64,000 nucleotides of DNA, taken from NCBI GenBank assembly GCA_034190875.2, contig CM067355.1, forward strand, positions 36,889,494 through 36,953,493. The letters run 5' to 3'. Source of the DNA: Urechis unicinctus (lineage: Eukaryota; Annelida; Polychaeta; Xenopneusta; Urechidae). How positions within the stretch are numbered: the stretch's first letter is position 1; each line of letters starts with the position of its first letter. The notes beneath the pieces were generated by a model that had not been told where the DNA came from, made no database searches, and saw only the letters and a program-made list of their open reading frames with translations. Position numbers and translations under genes: made by a program. Positions 12,233-25,868 of the stretch are shown here, piece after piece.

Positions 12233-12694
12233 GACTTCCATGGTCGTTTATACGCCCATGTGGTCACTCTCTGAACCTTGACTTCATTTAGCCCAATAAA
12301 GCGTGTGTATGCACCGGCCTTCCGGTAAGTTAATAGCCACTTACTTTTCTTTTGGTCTAACAAGTTGATGGCTCTGTTTGTTTTCAGGTGATCCGGTATA
12401 ACACAGGTGGTGGGTAGCCAATCACGTGATCTTCGATTGGGTTCACAAAGACGGTCAAATTTGTTACTGCCTCCACACTCGAGTCAGGTCGTTGATTCTG
12501 GGAGTAGATCAAGTCTGTTTGTGTTATTTCACGCATAACCCTGTCAAAATCGTCGTTATTCCGTAGAGGTGACGAGTGAAAATAGCGCAATTCGTCTGTT
12601 TTCTTTGTGACGTAATAAGAATCCATAACTCCCGTTGATTTTAAAGGCTGAATCGCATTCCTCAAATATATACTGTCCGTATAGCTCTTTCATT
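12233..12694 (-). mobile_element. Polinton polymerase B N-terminal-like frame, right arm (fossil)
   Basis: This is the mirror of the left-arm frame with the same motif series (RYFHSS, DDFDRVM, VTNLTVFVN). It is broken relative to an intact family member and is best treated as a fossil fragment. Confidence 0.55.
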
Positions 12695-14199
12695 CGCAGG
12701 CAAGACAGCTTCTGTCGACATAATCATCGATAATCTGTCAATATAAAGATTTCCGTCATTCCTCAATTCTCAATTCTCAATTGGCATGTTCGATTTCATA
12801 CGCGTCCATGGCTGTATGTAAAATATCTTCGTCTCCCGTCAACACTAAAAACACACACGCGTAACAAAAATAAATAAATAAATAAATGACGTATACCTGG
12901 TAATTCTATAATTCAGATATAGAAAATAAAATCATACTTACTGCTTTCCATCTCGATTTGTTCCACGGCTTTTAACAAGTCTGCATCACTCATCTGTCTA
13001 CTGCGTTTGTTCACATCATTGAAAGCTTCTAGCTGTCTCTTCTCAGGCATGATTATATCTGAACTGAGACACTCTCCCGTTTTATATACACCCTCTATCC
13101 CATCACTTAGCTTAGCTCAGCAAACTATGACGACATATCCGACGAAAATTGTGAAATCACTTTCCAAAAATAGAATGATGTCACCCCAATATCTGAGGTG
13201 AATGCGGGGGGGCAACTCACAATGACTAATTTATCAAATCGTTTGACATGAGTCGTTATTTAATTAAGATAGATGCGCATCGTGAATTCAACGATCGGTA
13301 AATCACATTACCAGCTTGTGTAATTATACCACAGATTCATCGAGTCCGATTAATAACACAAACACCAGTATAACATTTATATATATCGCTATTTGTAACC
13401 CATAACTCCACCCCCATTTTGAGAAATATCCAATGGTCAACTTTTAATCCATCTGTCGTTATATTCTCAATGAGAGTTACAACACACTTAAAGACATCTG
13501 TCATTTTTTCCCTCCTATGTAAGACTCATATGCTAGTAAGATTCATTCACGTGAAAACTTCAATCGACCAACATATCTAACGAAAATTGACTTTTAATAC
13601 CCATTTACAATCTCCTCAATAAAACTATCGAAAATGACCTCACCCAAATACCGCCCATTCATCACACCAGGTCGAAAGTCAACAACCTTCCTAAGGACAT
13701 AGCCCCAAATGAACTCACTCGAATACCGTACATCGCGTTACCCTCCTAAGGTCACCAATTCAATATATCACCACATGTCATGGGATAAAAGGAAGTTAAT
13801 AGCAACAAATCACCTCGTAAACACCGTCTTCATATCTGAACAGATGGTGAATACTCCACTAACATTAACACTATCCTTCACTTCTCTTTCAACACCATTA
13901 CCGCTAATTGACTTTTAATACCCATTTACAAACTCCTTCTCAATAAAACTCCCAAAAATGACCTCATCCAAAATAGCGCCCCTCCATGAGGTCACCAAGG
14001 GCGCAAAGATTTCAAGGGCCGAAAATAACGGAACAGATGGTGAAATCACTTTCCAAAAATAGAATTAGGTCAGCAAAATACCGCACCGAATCCGCATGCA
14101 ATCGTCAGCAAAACATATATTACGCAATACACGTCGTACAGTATTCGTACAGTAGTCAATTTCCAAAACAAGGTGTGAAGGGGTACGTATATCACTACT

Positions 14200-14205
14200 C
14201 GTGGT
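14200..14205. repeat. Target-site duplication, right copy (CGTGGT)
   Basis: Matches 1202-1207 exactly and directly abuts the last base of the palindrome. Sequences beyond the two copies differ, as expected for an insertion. Confidence 0.8.
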
Positions 14206-16750
14206 TGCATACAAACGGAACAACAAGGTAACATTCAGCTAATAAGTCGATATGTAATATAGATGGCGCAGTCTGCGGACAATCTTATCAAGGTCCTTGC
14301 ACATTTCACGACCGTTTGAAACCGAAGAATTAACAGCCTTGATATTATCTTCATCTGATGTAAATATGTGGGATATGTATAAGTGATGGGTTATAAAGAA
14401 TTCAGAGCACTTAACTTTTGAGATTCAATAGCAAAAGCCTTCTTTACAAATAATTAAAGTGTTCTGAGGTTAAACAGACTGACGTCGTTACATGAGATCC
14501 TGTTCTCCTTTCCTCGCATTAAGCCCATGTGAAAGATTTATGCATATATTCAGCAATCGATATCATTTCATTTAAGAACTACGAAACTAAGTGTGAACGA
14601 GGTTAAGTGCTTGGGTCTGAGAACATCGTTGCACCCCTACCTGATTCAAATGAATATCTTAACGGATAATGCTACTTTCATATGTTTGCCAGGTGGTGAA
14701 AGCATCACGACAATAGCCAAATCCTAGAATACAGCCACATTGTAACACTTATAACGTCAATTGTGCCTGATTTTGTTGTTTCACATAGAACTTACGCAAA
14801 CCCAGTTCTTCAACAGAGCAAACATTAAGGCTTTTTAATGTGAACTACAACAATTTGTTAACATCGCTTTCCAGCATTCTGTGTCAATCAAATCAACTTC
14901 TACAGGAAATGACATAAGATGGCGATGTAGGCGTACCTTCTGTACAGTGAAAGCAGTATAACAAATGTCTATTTAGTAAACTATCACTGCGCAGCCTTCC
15001 TTTATGGCTTCATCTTCAAGTATCACAGAATATACTCCGCAAAACTCCTCTGCAGCTAACTCCTAAACAACCCGATCGCATTGTCGCTCCTTTATGGCGA
15101 CCCAAATCATTTAGCATCGGGTCATTCAACGTTGGAACTATTGGCTGATGTACAACCTTGCCGCGCGTTACTGATCTTGTGTATTGAGGATATATCAATA
15201 CCTTGCAGCTACTGATCCACATATGGCAGCATGGTGCACGCCTCGGTCACCTCAATGCAACAGCTCGGATGTTGACTGACATCCCACACGGCAAGCTAGA
15301 GCAATAAGCTGTGCAACAACCCTAGTTAGCCTCCGCATTAAACGTTTACAGCTTCGTGTATATAATTCCGGTTGACTTAAGCACACGGATATTGTACATA
15401 TAGACAGAGGATGCCGACAGTTTACAATTCTTAAGGATTTCATTTCGTTTCTGTTCTATCATCCTCGTGATAACGAGATATAGGGGGTTCCTATAGTAGA
15501 GTTCCAAGCTAATAATATTCTTGCTGCTGTTACGCTGAAACCAATGCATGCATTTTCTAGTAGCTGTTTAAAACGCTCACAATGGTCTATCTATCATCTG
15601 TGATGTGTTAAGCTTATTGCTGCGTTTCCAGGCATGAAAAGGTATCTCTGTTTTCTGTGTGTGGCTTCCATATTGATGTTCTTATCATAGTTGATGTATA
15701 ACTAAGACCACACTTTGGTCTTATTACACAAGGACAGGAAAGTATTGCTTACACAGCCGCAATGATTAATTGACCTCAGTGCTGGCAGTTTGTTTTGTTT
15801 CTTTAAGTGAGGAAAGTATTGCATTAAAAACGTATTTATTATGATAAGTCTCGCCTATTCATCGCAGATAGCTTCATGTAAATCGCTTAATCAAAATTGA
15901 ACCAGCGAATGGTGGCATGCTGGGTCGGGAGATGACGCACTTGACATAGTAAATGGACGACAGGGAAATATGTAGACTGGACACAAATAAACTTATAAGG
16001 CTGGAGCATCAGTAAATAGTTATTTCAGTCCTAAATCAAATTAAATAATTACCAAATCTAATAAAAACCCTGTAACTGTTCACAAGTAACGCTCTATCAC
16101 ATATATAGATATGTTATGAAGTTACGCTGAATCTGTGCTTAATTGTATTTTCATGCAATTATTGATTTGACTCAGTGCTTGTCGCGACAGTGCGATAATA
16201 GTCATTGATTCTTATAAGCCTGTATCGTAAATATAGCATTCCACGTTCCATTAACCACGAGAGATGTTAGCTATGATGCTCCAAGTTGGGGGGTTTTGGG
16301 TACTGCTCGGTTGGGGTTGGGGTGCTATATGTCTGCTATGGTAAGTGAACGACGCGTAAGAGCCAGAAACCCATATCAGGTATGTTACTCCTTGGCGACT
16401 AGAGTTTAGTTACTCTAATCAATTATGCAACGGGTATGCGTATTAGGATGTCGATGTGGCCCTGCAAGGAGCAAAGGCTGGCTTACTTTGAGACTGATTT
16501 AGTGTTTTAACATCCCAATGTTTAGAATGTATGTCTGTATAGAAAGCTGCCTTGAAAAATCGTTATTTAATTTGATAAAACATCTCACACGAGCTATGCC
16601 AGTTGGCTTATTATGAGAACCGATTGATTGTTTTGAAGACATGCAAGGTCTCAAAATGCATGTCTTCCAAAGCAAATGGAATTCCCTGCTTAAAAGTTCA
16701 AGCAATGAAGGTTTAGCGTCAAGTATATATCCATTCTTGGTTATACTTAC
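14206..16750. other. Intergenic, no gene recognised
   Basis: Only short unconvincing frames are seen. A G-rich stretch at 16288-16322 has four G-runs with one long loop. No repeat structure stood out. Confidence 0.5.
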
Positions 16751-16896
16751 ATTTCCTTTGAAGTCAATCTCAAAACCTAATAACATGTACGCCCACGCCT
16801 TTCTGTTGCCGTATAATTCCATCTTCATGTTTTTGACACCAAGATGTATCTTAAACCAATCTTTAACGTGCGTTCGTACAATATCGTGACGTAGAG
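16751..16896 (-). CDS. Candidate internal exon, unknown protein
   Basis: A minus-strand open stretch of about 48 codons includes KDWFKIHLGVKNMKMELYG and YMLLGFEIDFKG. It ends exactly at a strong donor, GTAAGTATA (from 16750 downward). A possible acceptor (TTGTCCAG) precedes it at 16897. Past the donor the frame loses its protein-like look. No partner exons were found. Alternatively, YMLLGFEIDFKG followed by a GYI motif loosely recalls a Copia-type reverse transcriptase remnant. Weak either way. Confidence 0.25.
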
Positions 16897-17399
16897 CTGG
16901 ACAATGGTTGTTTTGTTGCGGTGGAAGCAGCTGTAGAGACGGCCAGTGGGCCTATTGCCGCGTCGTGTAGATGACTAGCAATCGATCGCGCAACAGGGAG
17001 TTTTGTAAAAATATCCACCACTTCATTAGCATGCGTATTGCTATTATTATATTGTACAGTGTTCATTCTATACAAGTCACGGTGCGCAGTGAATACACTG
17101 TAGAAATGCATTCACAGAGGTTTATTGTCACTCTTATCATTGTAGGTCATAGGTCAACGAGCTATACAGCGCTATAGATATCAGTCCAATCTCTGTATTA
17201 TCTGCATATTCACGTTAGATTATGATTGTACACCCGACCCCTTCGGTGTATATATGGTTTCACATGCTGCAGTTTTCGTTCCTTTGACTAAATGCATATA
17301 TGTCATAATTCAATTCATTTCACTTTCAAGGGTCAGGTATTATATTAGCGGCATACATCATACTCATGAAACAATAAACTGATATATACAACAAGTAAA
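16897..17399. other. No gene recognised
   Basis: Mixed-composition sequence downstream of the GT92 pseudogene. I could not follow the GT92 homology further than about 17400. Confidence 0.5.
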
Positions 17400-17945
17400 G
17401 ACAAATCTCTTAACACCCATTGTGGTCAGTGCTACGTTCATATTGATCCTCGGAATCATGCTAATGTGACGAAATGTTGTATTGCGTAATGGAAGTGTAG
17501 CCTCCATGCGCGAACGCATACCATCGGCCAGCGATATATGAGAAAGAGTTTCTCCTCGTTGTGTTAGACATAAATAGATAGAGGACGGGTTCCTGGGTCA
17601 AATTAGAGTAAGAATTACCATCTAGTGAATGTTAACGGATCATTAAACTTAGTAACTTTATATATTTGAGCATCTCCACTTTCTTTAAAGTCGCGCGCAC
17701 TTCATCGGTGTTAGTTACTAAACGAAACACAAAGGTGGCATATCTCGGGACGCGTTATCCGAAACTCGCATCAAAGCAGGGCTGGAACGATTGTCATGAA
17801 ATGCTGAGTAGACGTACCTTTCACCGTTAGACATCCTGAATCCAGATGCATCAATGTGTCAATCAAACCAGCATCCCGGGGACTCAATCCAATCAGGAAA
17901 TGTATGTATTGTAGCCTTATGGGAAGCTGTCGGAGAGTCCATTGT
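17400..17945 (-). pseudogene. Degenerate glycosyltransferase family 92 copy
   Basis: On the minus strand this matches the intact GT92 gene at 18978-20390 across both sides of its intron. The exon 1 part (17656-17945) reads TIHTF, then [20 protein letters not shown] and DNRSSP, aligning with HIDAPGFVMLNNESYVYSAY and DNRFSP of the intact gene. The exon 2 part starts at 17592 after an acceptor-like CCCAG and reads NPSSIYLCLTQ, matching NPSSIFVCQTQ. There is an in-frame TGA at 17859-17861 beside a small deletion, the donor position reads GTTACT rather than GTAAGT, the N-terminal part is cut off by the (TA)n tract at 17983, and the catalytic half is missing. It is a decayed tandem duplicate. Confidence 0.8.
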
Positions 17946-17981
17946 CGTGTTGGAGTTTACATGTTGATATTCACTTTCAGA

Positions 17982-18151
<170 letters not shown>

Positions 18152-18659
18152 TCCAACGTTTACCAATTTTATTACTTTCACGTATAGTAATACCAATAAT
18201 TAGAACATTGTTTCTATCTGCATCTTTGCACGGACTACACTGGTGCAATATAATTTTTCCAGTATTTTAGAAGCTATACCATTCAATTTCCGCCTATCGT
18301 TATGTACCAGTCTATCAAATATTCACAAAGTAGCAATATTCATATCGGGTACATTCATCATCATCCATCATGCTGTAAATTGCATCATCCTCCCTATATA
18401 AGATGCCTTATGTAGCAAAGACTTAACTCTGCCTGCTTATCTTGAGTTCACCTAATATCAACGGAAAATGCAATAATAAACAGCATTCGATTGGTAAAAA
18501 CCGTAATCGTATCAACCCACTACTACAGGAGGCTTTGATGGAAACGTTGATTGTTATATAAGCAGTGTAAGTTTGGAGATCAACGGTTACAATTTATTGC
18601 AATGGCGGAAATACAGCAATCTGCTACACATGCGAACAAATATACAGCGAGACGATCGA

Positions 18660-18662
<3 letters not shown>
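18152..18662. other. No gene recognised
   Basis: Unique-looking AT-rich sequence between two TA microsatellites. Open frames here are short or run into the TA repeats. Confidence 0.5.
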
Positions 18663-18877
<215 letters not shown>

Positions 18878-18977
18878 TGAATATGTATAAATATGCATAC
18901 ATAAAATAATAATACAAATATTAATAATCATTGGCGGCGAGTTTCGCCCGGTAACGCACGCTTATTACATATCCAAC

Positions 18978-20390
18978 TTATTCTCCAGAATCAAAGGAAT
19001 AGGCTTTTGTTAAACGGTCGGTTATGATATCTTTATATTTGCCAATGATAACATCAACAGTCGAATTCTTGGGGTTCAATGGTCGCTTGCAGTAATGATG
19101 GCTTAGAGCTTCAGTGCTTGGGATGACGCAGCTCTTCGAATCGCCAATCAGCTTGCTCCCGCCATGGATCTGCCCACTTAGCACACGGTGTGGCTGCACG
19201 ACACATTTAGCACGGGCCGATGACCCCCACACTTCTGAACGTGTTATGTATCCTAACACTGTGGACTGTAGCCTCGTGAGGGTCTCATTGTTCACCAGCT
19301 GAGTACTTATTGGGCTATTTAGAGAAAATACGGCATTTTGGAGCAGGTGCTCTCCGGCACCTTTACAATAACCTTGGTCGAGCAAGTCTACCAATGAATG
19401 GTGTTTTCTTGGTATCATGAATTCGTCAATATTTACTAATGCCAGATATCTTGTGCTAAACATACACCTATAAATGCATTCACTAACGAGCGCCGTCTGC
19501 GCAAAAGCGTGGGTTTTAACGTGAGCTGGAAGTCTCCATTGGTGAAGCTCGAGGATGTTATCCCTCGAATAGTGCGCCATCACAGTCTCCAAGCCACAGC
19601 TACTGCTAGCATTATAGAGTATAAACTTATCTGCTCCCAGCATTCGGTATACTTCAATAAATTCCACCAGAAGTCTTGATGGTGGATAGCATCCATGAAT
19701 TGCCTCATGAATGCAGACCGTGAGGTTGTGTTTTGGCCCGTCAAACTGCAGAGTGTTTCGCACTTTGAGGGTAGTCTCCAAGCTAGAACCCATACTGAAG
19801 ACCAGTGATATGTGGGATGGAGCTTCTTCTTGCTGGGTTTGACATACAAAGATAGATGACGGATTCCTGAAACAATAGATATCAGAGGCAAACACCACAA
19901 TCTGAAAAATGCACCCATACAGTCATATGAACTGTAAAGAATTTACTTACTTTAGATTATTGCGCGCCTCCACCTTCACGATGGATGCTCGTACCACATC
20001 ACATATGGTCTGACTGTACCATACGACGCACAAAGGCGGTGAATGTCGAGTTGCGCTACCCGAAATACCGAAAACTCGTATATAGCCTGGGCTGAACCGA
20101 TTGTCAAAATAAGCTGAATACACATAACTTTCATTGTTTAGCATCACAAATCCGGGTGCATCTATGTGATGACTTGGCCATTCAAATCGGCAACGGGATG
20201 GTTCAACTTGACCACGCAGTGCGTGTATTGTGGTGTCCGGGGAGTTAGTGGCCAGGCTGATGTTCTCTTGCCGATAATCACGATTAAAGATTGAAATCAG
20301 CCATCTTTTGTGATTGATTGCAACATACGCTAGTACCGAAAGTGATACCCAATATGACACGAAACGCGAAAAAGCGATTCTCGTATTCAT
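18978..20390 (-). CDS. Glycosyltransferase family 92 (DUF23) protein, two exons
   Basis: Exon 1 is 20390-19951 and exon 2 is 19866-18978, joined across an 84-bp intron with GTAAGT donor and TTTCAG acceptor. The phase fits and gives about 442 residues. An N-terminal hydrophobic segment (about residues 10-30) with a short cytoplasmic tail indicates a type II Golgi membrane protein. The catalytic part shows the GT92 pattern: EVYRMLGADKFILYN (about 218-232), a YSRDNILELHQWRLP stretch, FAQTALVSECIYRC (about 268-281) and LVNIDEFMIP, with the metal-binding DEF at about 294-296, then SHHYCKR near the end. Family members transfer sugars, for example galactose, onto glycans. The substrate here cannot be read. 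Stop TAA at 18978. A decayed copy lies 1 kb downstream. Confidence 0.9.
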
Positions 20391-20632
20391 CGTGATGATG
20401 TCCTGCTTGAATGCAATTCACAAGCATAATATGGATAACCTTATGAAACAAATAATTGATTTCCTTTGCAACTACTGGCGTTAGCTATATGCAGCAATAT
20501 TAGTGGTCGATATTCATACATAACAACAGCTGTGTATCAGGACTCCGCTCATCGGGCATATTTGGAGGTGAGTTAAACAAGAATATGTGCAGATGAACAC
20601 GGGTCGATTACAGGATAGCATATATATACATG
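20391..20632. promoter_or_regulatory. Upstream flank of the GT92 gene, no clear promoter motif
   Basis: No convincing TATA box was seen on the minus strand directly above the ATG at 20390. Short spacer before the CA repeat. Confidence 0.3.
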
Positions 20633-20779
<147 letters not shown>

Positions 20780-23700
20780 GTTATTAGTTTTTGATTAAAG
20801 GCCATTGATCATATACCATGCAAAAACTTCCTGTCTGACTGGCTTCTTTATGAAATGCCCATGTATGATTCTGACAGATATCCTTCCCTGCTGGCGAGTA
20901 TCGTATATCTGAGCCGACCAAAGTGCTGCTTTCTTTTGATGTGGCTATGGTGGCGGCATTTCAATCATGAGCTAGTATTCGATTAACCAAAAGGCTGTTT
21001 ACCAATATGTACTACCACCACCGTCAGCTGGCTGTAAATTCCTGCTGGCACAAAAAAACTCTGTTATATGGGCTCTATTTGTCTAGCATTGTTTAGCGAT
21101 ATGCTTTGTTGAGCGAAAAGTGATCTATTTCTTCACGCTGGATCCTACAGAATACTGAATTGGCACGTAATTATTAGGGAACCACTCTTGTGTATACATA
21201 TGAAAAGCAAACTAAAACACAGCAAATTATAATTCTGTTGGAGTCGTATTTTCTACAGATATTCAAAACGCGTTTATCTGTTTTATTGTTCCTAGCTTTG
21301 ATAACCATCTCCCATATTCTAGCCCTACAGACGTCTGAGTATATTCATATTACAGTTCGACTGGAGCTACCCATATTCTACTATATGCAGCTGTGTATAT
21401 AGGCGACGGCAAAACTAAGATATTATCCACACTAATATGCACACTTTGTACAGATAACACCTATTGTACGAACACCATCAAACACACATTACGAAGGTAA
21501 ATTACCACCCATAAGTTCACAATTGTGTATCGGTGCATTGACTCAGAATTACTAGCAGAAGGGGCACGCCTTGCGTATCAAAGCATGCAGTGTGACTCAC
21601 AGTTGTAACACATGGAAATAATATTTGAGAAATCATTGTCTTGTAGAGCGATGGCAATAGAATACAATAACTGTCAAATATTCCAGCTGCATTATATACA
21701 AATAAAATGCAAATATCATTAACGACAAAACGCAACACCTTATCTCTGTCGGATGCACTATTCTAAACGACTTAGCATTTAGTTTTACTAGGTATGGCGT
21801 TTCGTGGAAAAGAGTACGAGAAAGGAATAGCGTAGCATCATGTCGGTTGAACGATTCGTTCCAGCTGATCAGTTGCGCCAGGAGAGCAGTAGAATCATAT
21901 TTCACTTATCCCGCTTGATTTACAGTCTTTTAGTATTTGAAGCTCACAGCTAATTCACAAGGTTTTGACCTCAAGAAACTTCATATCAGTTGACCTGTTC
22001 TATGAAAATCTCTCGCTAGATATATCTGCATATTGTCCCGCTGAAATTATTTGTAGAATCATTATACAAGCAAGAGGACACAAACAACATGGATCTTTGT
22101 GTTTTGAATATATACTCAACATATATCTGTTCGAAATACCGACAGCCGCGAGTGCCAAATGCATGAATTATTCAAATTAACAGTTGAATACCAGTTCCTC
22201 CAATATTTGACTAGCAATTATACCTATTAGCCTTTATGTTCGGTGTTAACATTCTGTAACGCAGGACAAAAACTGATTCCAGCCCTTTGTAAAGAATTCG
22301 ATTTGAATATGATTGATAATTATTTTTAAAACACCCTAAACAGCATTTTGGTAATGTTATTGTACTGATTTCATAGAAGTGTGCACGACTTGTTTTTAGA
22401 CTGACATACATTGACCAATAACAGCTAAACACAGTCCAGGCCACAAAGCAACGTGTACGTGTACATTAAACTTGTTTATTGGTGATGCCAACGCAGTACA
22501 ATAGCACTAATGATGTACTTGACGTCATTAGACTGCTTCCCGGCAGGGGTTAGTGAACCGTGTGTTTTGGCAGTGGACATTATGGTTCAAAATATAAAAT
22601 GAAAATCGCATAGCATCTCTGCCCCTAAAGTTAGTATATATGTGCCTTATCAATTATTGAAAGGATGGTTATATTTGATTTACCCTTCCCACATTCAGCT
22701 CCAGCTTGCAATTTCGGTAGCACTTTAAGTCTTAGCGGTTGACCCGCAATGTACAGTGAAGATATTGTTGAAATTAAAAATGTACTTTCGTTATTAATAG
22801 AGTCAATGTAGCAAGACACTGCTCGAGTTGAATCTGTGTACAGAATTGCTTTGAATGGTTCGTTGCACGTCGCCTATGTAATTGGGTCCAAGGGAAAGGC
22901 AGCAATAAGTGCTGAAACTTTTTGCTGCCTGATTATATGATTATATGACTCAGTTGATGATCAATGATCTGACGACCTACAAATAAACAGGATATATTTG
23001 GGTCGCCGAATTGTCCATTATTTTATTCAAAACATTACTCTCTGCTGACCCAATTATATGTGAACGAGGTTGCACTACGTTCTGACGGCCTAGTTAGCAC
23101 TGAATGTTAATAACGTGTTGATTATGAATCAATGAAAAGTTGAAGCAAAGCAAGCAAAACTCATCTTGCTACTCGCCAGCTATTTTGTCAGAGAGGGAAT
23201 CGGGTTCTAACTAACGCCACGGTCCCAAGAGATTCACGGGCTCTCTATGGGCTGTCAAAAGGCCTCTCATGGACCATGTGAGCCTGCAGGGTTTGTCGCA
23301 CTGCTGAGTGTGGGGCCTGGAATATATACAATACTTGGTTTAATACTCGAGCCACATTTTGAGCAAAATGCGGAACCGCAGTCTTTTTCCCATATCATCT
23401 CAAACGCACAGTTTGCCATGCGATAACTGCAACCGTGTCGATATATCACCGAGAAACAACTTCACTTGAGATGGTCCCTCACAGAGCACCGCTGCTCTGG
23501 CATGGCAGCACTACGGAGGTTCTTAATATCACGCACACTTTACAAGTCTTAAAGAGGCTGTTCAGCCTCATATAAGGCAATCAGGGATCATTTGGTAAAT
23601 ACATTACTACGCTCGATGCGGTTACGAAATAATGCCGTCGTTTATTTGGTGCGTCAAATTTTACTCCATCCAAAATTATGCTGGTAATTTTTAAACATAT

Positions 23701-25442
23701 TTGTTTCACTGGAAATCCAAAAGATGTACAGTAGAAGGCTATTTCATTTAGCTGTGTCAGTCCATCGATAACTATACCTCCCTAAAACCATCAGCCGCTC
23801 GTTTGTCGGCTGTAAATCACTACGCGCGTCTTATAACTACCTCGCTACGGATGTGTATATTTCCGCTCAAGTTTCAAAATGTAGTTTTCTTCAAATCAAG
23901 GTTGTGGGCAACACCAACACGATAAATAGTAACTTTTGTCCCACCATATGGTACCTTTTATCATACAATGGAATTAAGCACACTGTATTCGTCATCATCT
24001 AACACCGAAAAATTTCCCGCCGACGCTCGCTGGAGATTGAAACTGAAACCTCACTATCGTCCGTCCGTAAACACAACTCAGCTGCGATTTGTATGAAGTT
24101 TTCATTGAAGGGAGGTCCGGTCACCGTTAGCCCTGCCGATCAAAATGGATCCAAAACGTTTGCCACATTAATAAATCCGGCGTTCGAAGCGTCGAGCGTT
24201 CCATATTGTACTCGGGAGGTACTCAATGAACCATTGCCCATTCAGTCTGCGTGGGCTGCAGATTACGAGAGACTTGAGGGACGTTCAAGGGACGTTGGCC
24301 AATATCGTTGATTGACACATTACAGTGTCCAGAGTGGTTAAACACCATTATGCTGCCCAAAGCAATCAATATGTATAATAGTTTCAACAATAACATCAAT
24401 GATGGAAATTTGGTTATCCATGAATCAGGGAATAAATACGATATAATATATGCCCTATATGATATTTTGACATGGAATCGTCTGTGCCGCTACATTAGAG
24501 ACGACAATGTTTAGAATGTTAAGTATCACTGATTCTTGTTCAAACTCGCAATTCCTAAGTACAAACTAAATTAATTGTACTTAAATCAACAACGATTACT
24601 TTAAAGAACTGTTCCTTAAAAAGGTGGATTTAGTACATATTTTCCATCTCCCCCCAATATACTTCATGCTCGGCAAGGTTCGGAACTTTTCGGAGCGAGA
24701 GATTGCGTCAGCATTTCGTGGAACCGCGATGATAAATTAGCTTCACTATTTTCGTCATGGCTCGTTGAATTTTGTGAATGCATATTTATGAATAGCTAAT
24801 GCGTAGTTCTAATTATAAACAATAAGAAATAGAAAGACCTAAAAAACGCGCAATTATTTGAGGGAGCTTTGTAACCTAAAATTGCACGAACGTTGTTCTG
24901 TCAGTGGTATAACAAAAGTCTGAAAGGTTGGTTATTGAACTTGGACAAAAGTAATATATTAGGATTTTTTTTGTATATCTAAGTATGGCAAGCAGGTACG
25001 TTGGTTGGTTGGGATAATAATATCGGTTAAGAATGGCCATTTTTGTGCACTTTAATATCGGAAAGCAAGCATGGCTGGCCGGCCATTTTGTGCACTTAAA
25101 TGGCCTATAATATGACCCGTTAATTGAAAGAAACATATAGTTGGATATATGAAATCGGAACCGAAAAATGGTTGGTTTTATCAAATGGCCAAAATGATTG
25201 GTTATATAAAAGGTCCGAAATGGGGGTTTAATTGTCTGACAATCTATCATGACCTTTTTGATGCAAAATTTTTGGGCTATAATTTTTTTAAATACATTAT
25301 AACTGAAAATGTAATTGAAAGCCGAACAAGGCAGATATAAAAGGCTTTGCAACTGCAAATAATATTTTTGCTTCAAAAAAGCGGAACAATCGAATCTAGG
25401 GAGGAGGGAAAAAACAACAACCCCTAAGGGGAGATGGAGAGG

Positions 25443-25445
<3 letters not shown>
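20780..25445. other. Long intergenic stretch, no supported gene
   Basis: Frames up to about 90 codons occur but none shows splice signals plus recognisable domains. An ATG frame at 24093-24311 has a protein-like start (MKFSLKGGPVTV) but no donor or homology I can name. A short direct repeat with TTTTGTGCACTT occurs near 25040 and 25087. Confidence 0.5.

Positions 25446-25473
<28 letters not shown>
25446..25473. repeat. (GA)n microsatellite
   Basis: Uninterrupted GA run of about 28 bp inside a purine-rich stretch. Confidence 0.95.
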
Positions 25474-25476
<3 letters not shown>

Positions 25477-25511
25477 GGTCGGTTTTTGTCAAAATTTTCC
25501 AAAATGGATAT

Positions 25512-25540
25512 GCAATAAATATAAATATATATATATATTA

Positions 25541-25575
<35 letters not shown>

Positions 25576-25631
25576 ATATATATATATCTATATATATATA
25601 TATATATTCTATATATATATAAATATCTTTA

Positions 25632-25679
<48 letters not shown>

Positions 25680-25722
25680 TTTTATATATATATCTCTATA
25701 TATCCCTCTATATATATAGATA
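25512..25722. repeat. Degenerate (TA)n tract
   Basis: TA runs interrupted by TATTATA, TCTATA and TCCCTCTATA variants. It abuts the left boundary of the duplicated sulfotransferase segment (about 25730). Confidence 0.95.
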
Positions 25723-25868
25723 ATTAGGACCATTACCCACAGGAAAACGACCCTGTGTGGTTATCTAACTTAATCGGAAATCCGATTAATCAATACAAAA
25801 ATTATCAAATATTGATCAACATCTCGGATTAAGCTGAAATTAGTGCATCATTGTAAAGCAGAAGATTA

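Larger units (their letters stand above)
1208..14199. mobile_element. Giant palindromic Polinton-like element (fossil, non-autonomous)
   Basis: The two halves are reverse complements about an axis near 7703: position x on the left pairs with about 15407 minus x on the right, from 1208/14199 inward. The ends read AGTAGTGATATACG and its complement, and 6-bp direct repeats flank them. Polintons are known for 6-bp duplications, termini beginning AG, long inverted ends and protein-primed replication. Each arm carries a frame resembling the N-terminal region of Polinton polymerase B, but integrase, protease, packaging ATPase and capsid genes were not recognised. The element therefore looks like one Polinton end duplicated head to head and is broken as an autonomous unit. 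Near-identity of the arms suggests recent formation or homogenisation. The palindrome is certain; the family call rests on ends, target-site length and one partial protein match recalled by eye. Confidence 0.75.
7791..14199 (-). repeat. Right arm of the giant inverted repeat
   Basis: This is the reverse complement of the left arm with scattered substitutions and a few small length differences. It has fewer central tandem units than the left arm, so the fold-back centre is offset by about one unit. Confidence 0.93.

Noticed and set aside
1208-14199. Assembly artefact as the source of the palindrome
   Set aside because: The arms differ at scattered positions and in unit number, the flanks are not mirrored, and a 6-bp repeat brackets the ends. 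An artefact is less likely, although reads would settle it.
23267-23449. Possible zinc-binding frame with a CGSAFCSKCGSS stretch
   Set aside because: It lacks an upstream ATG in a good context, matching splice sites or a recognisable family. The cysteine spacing alone is weak.
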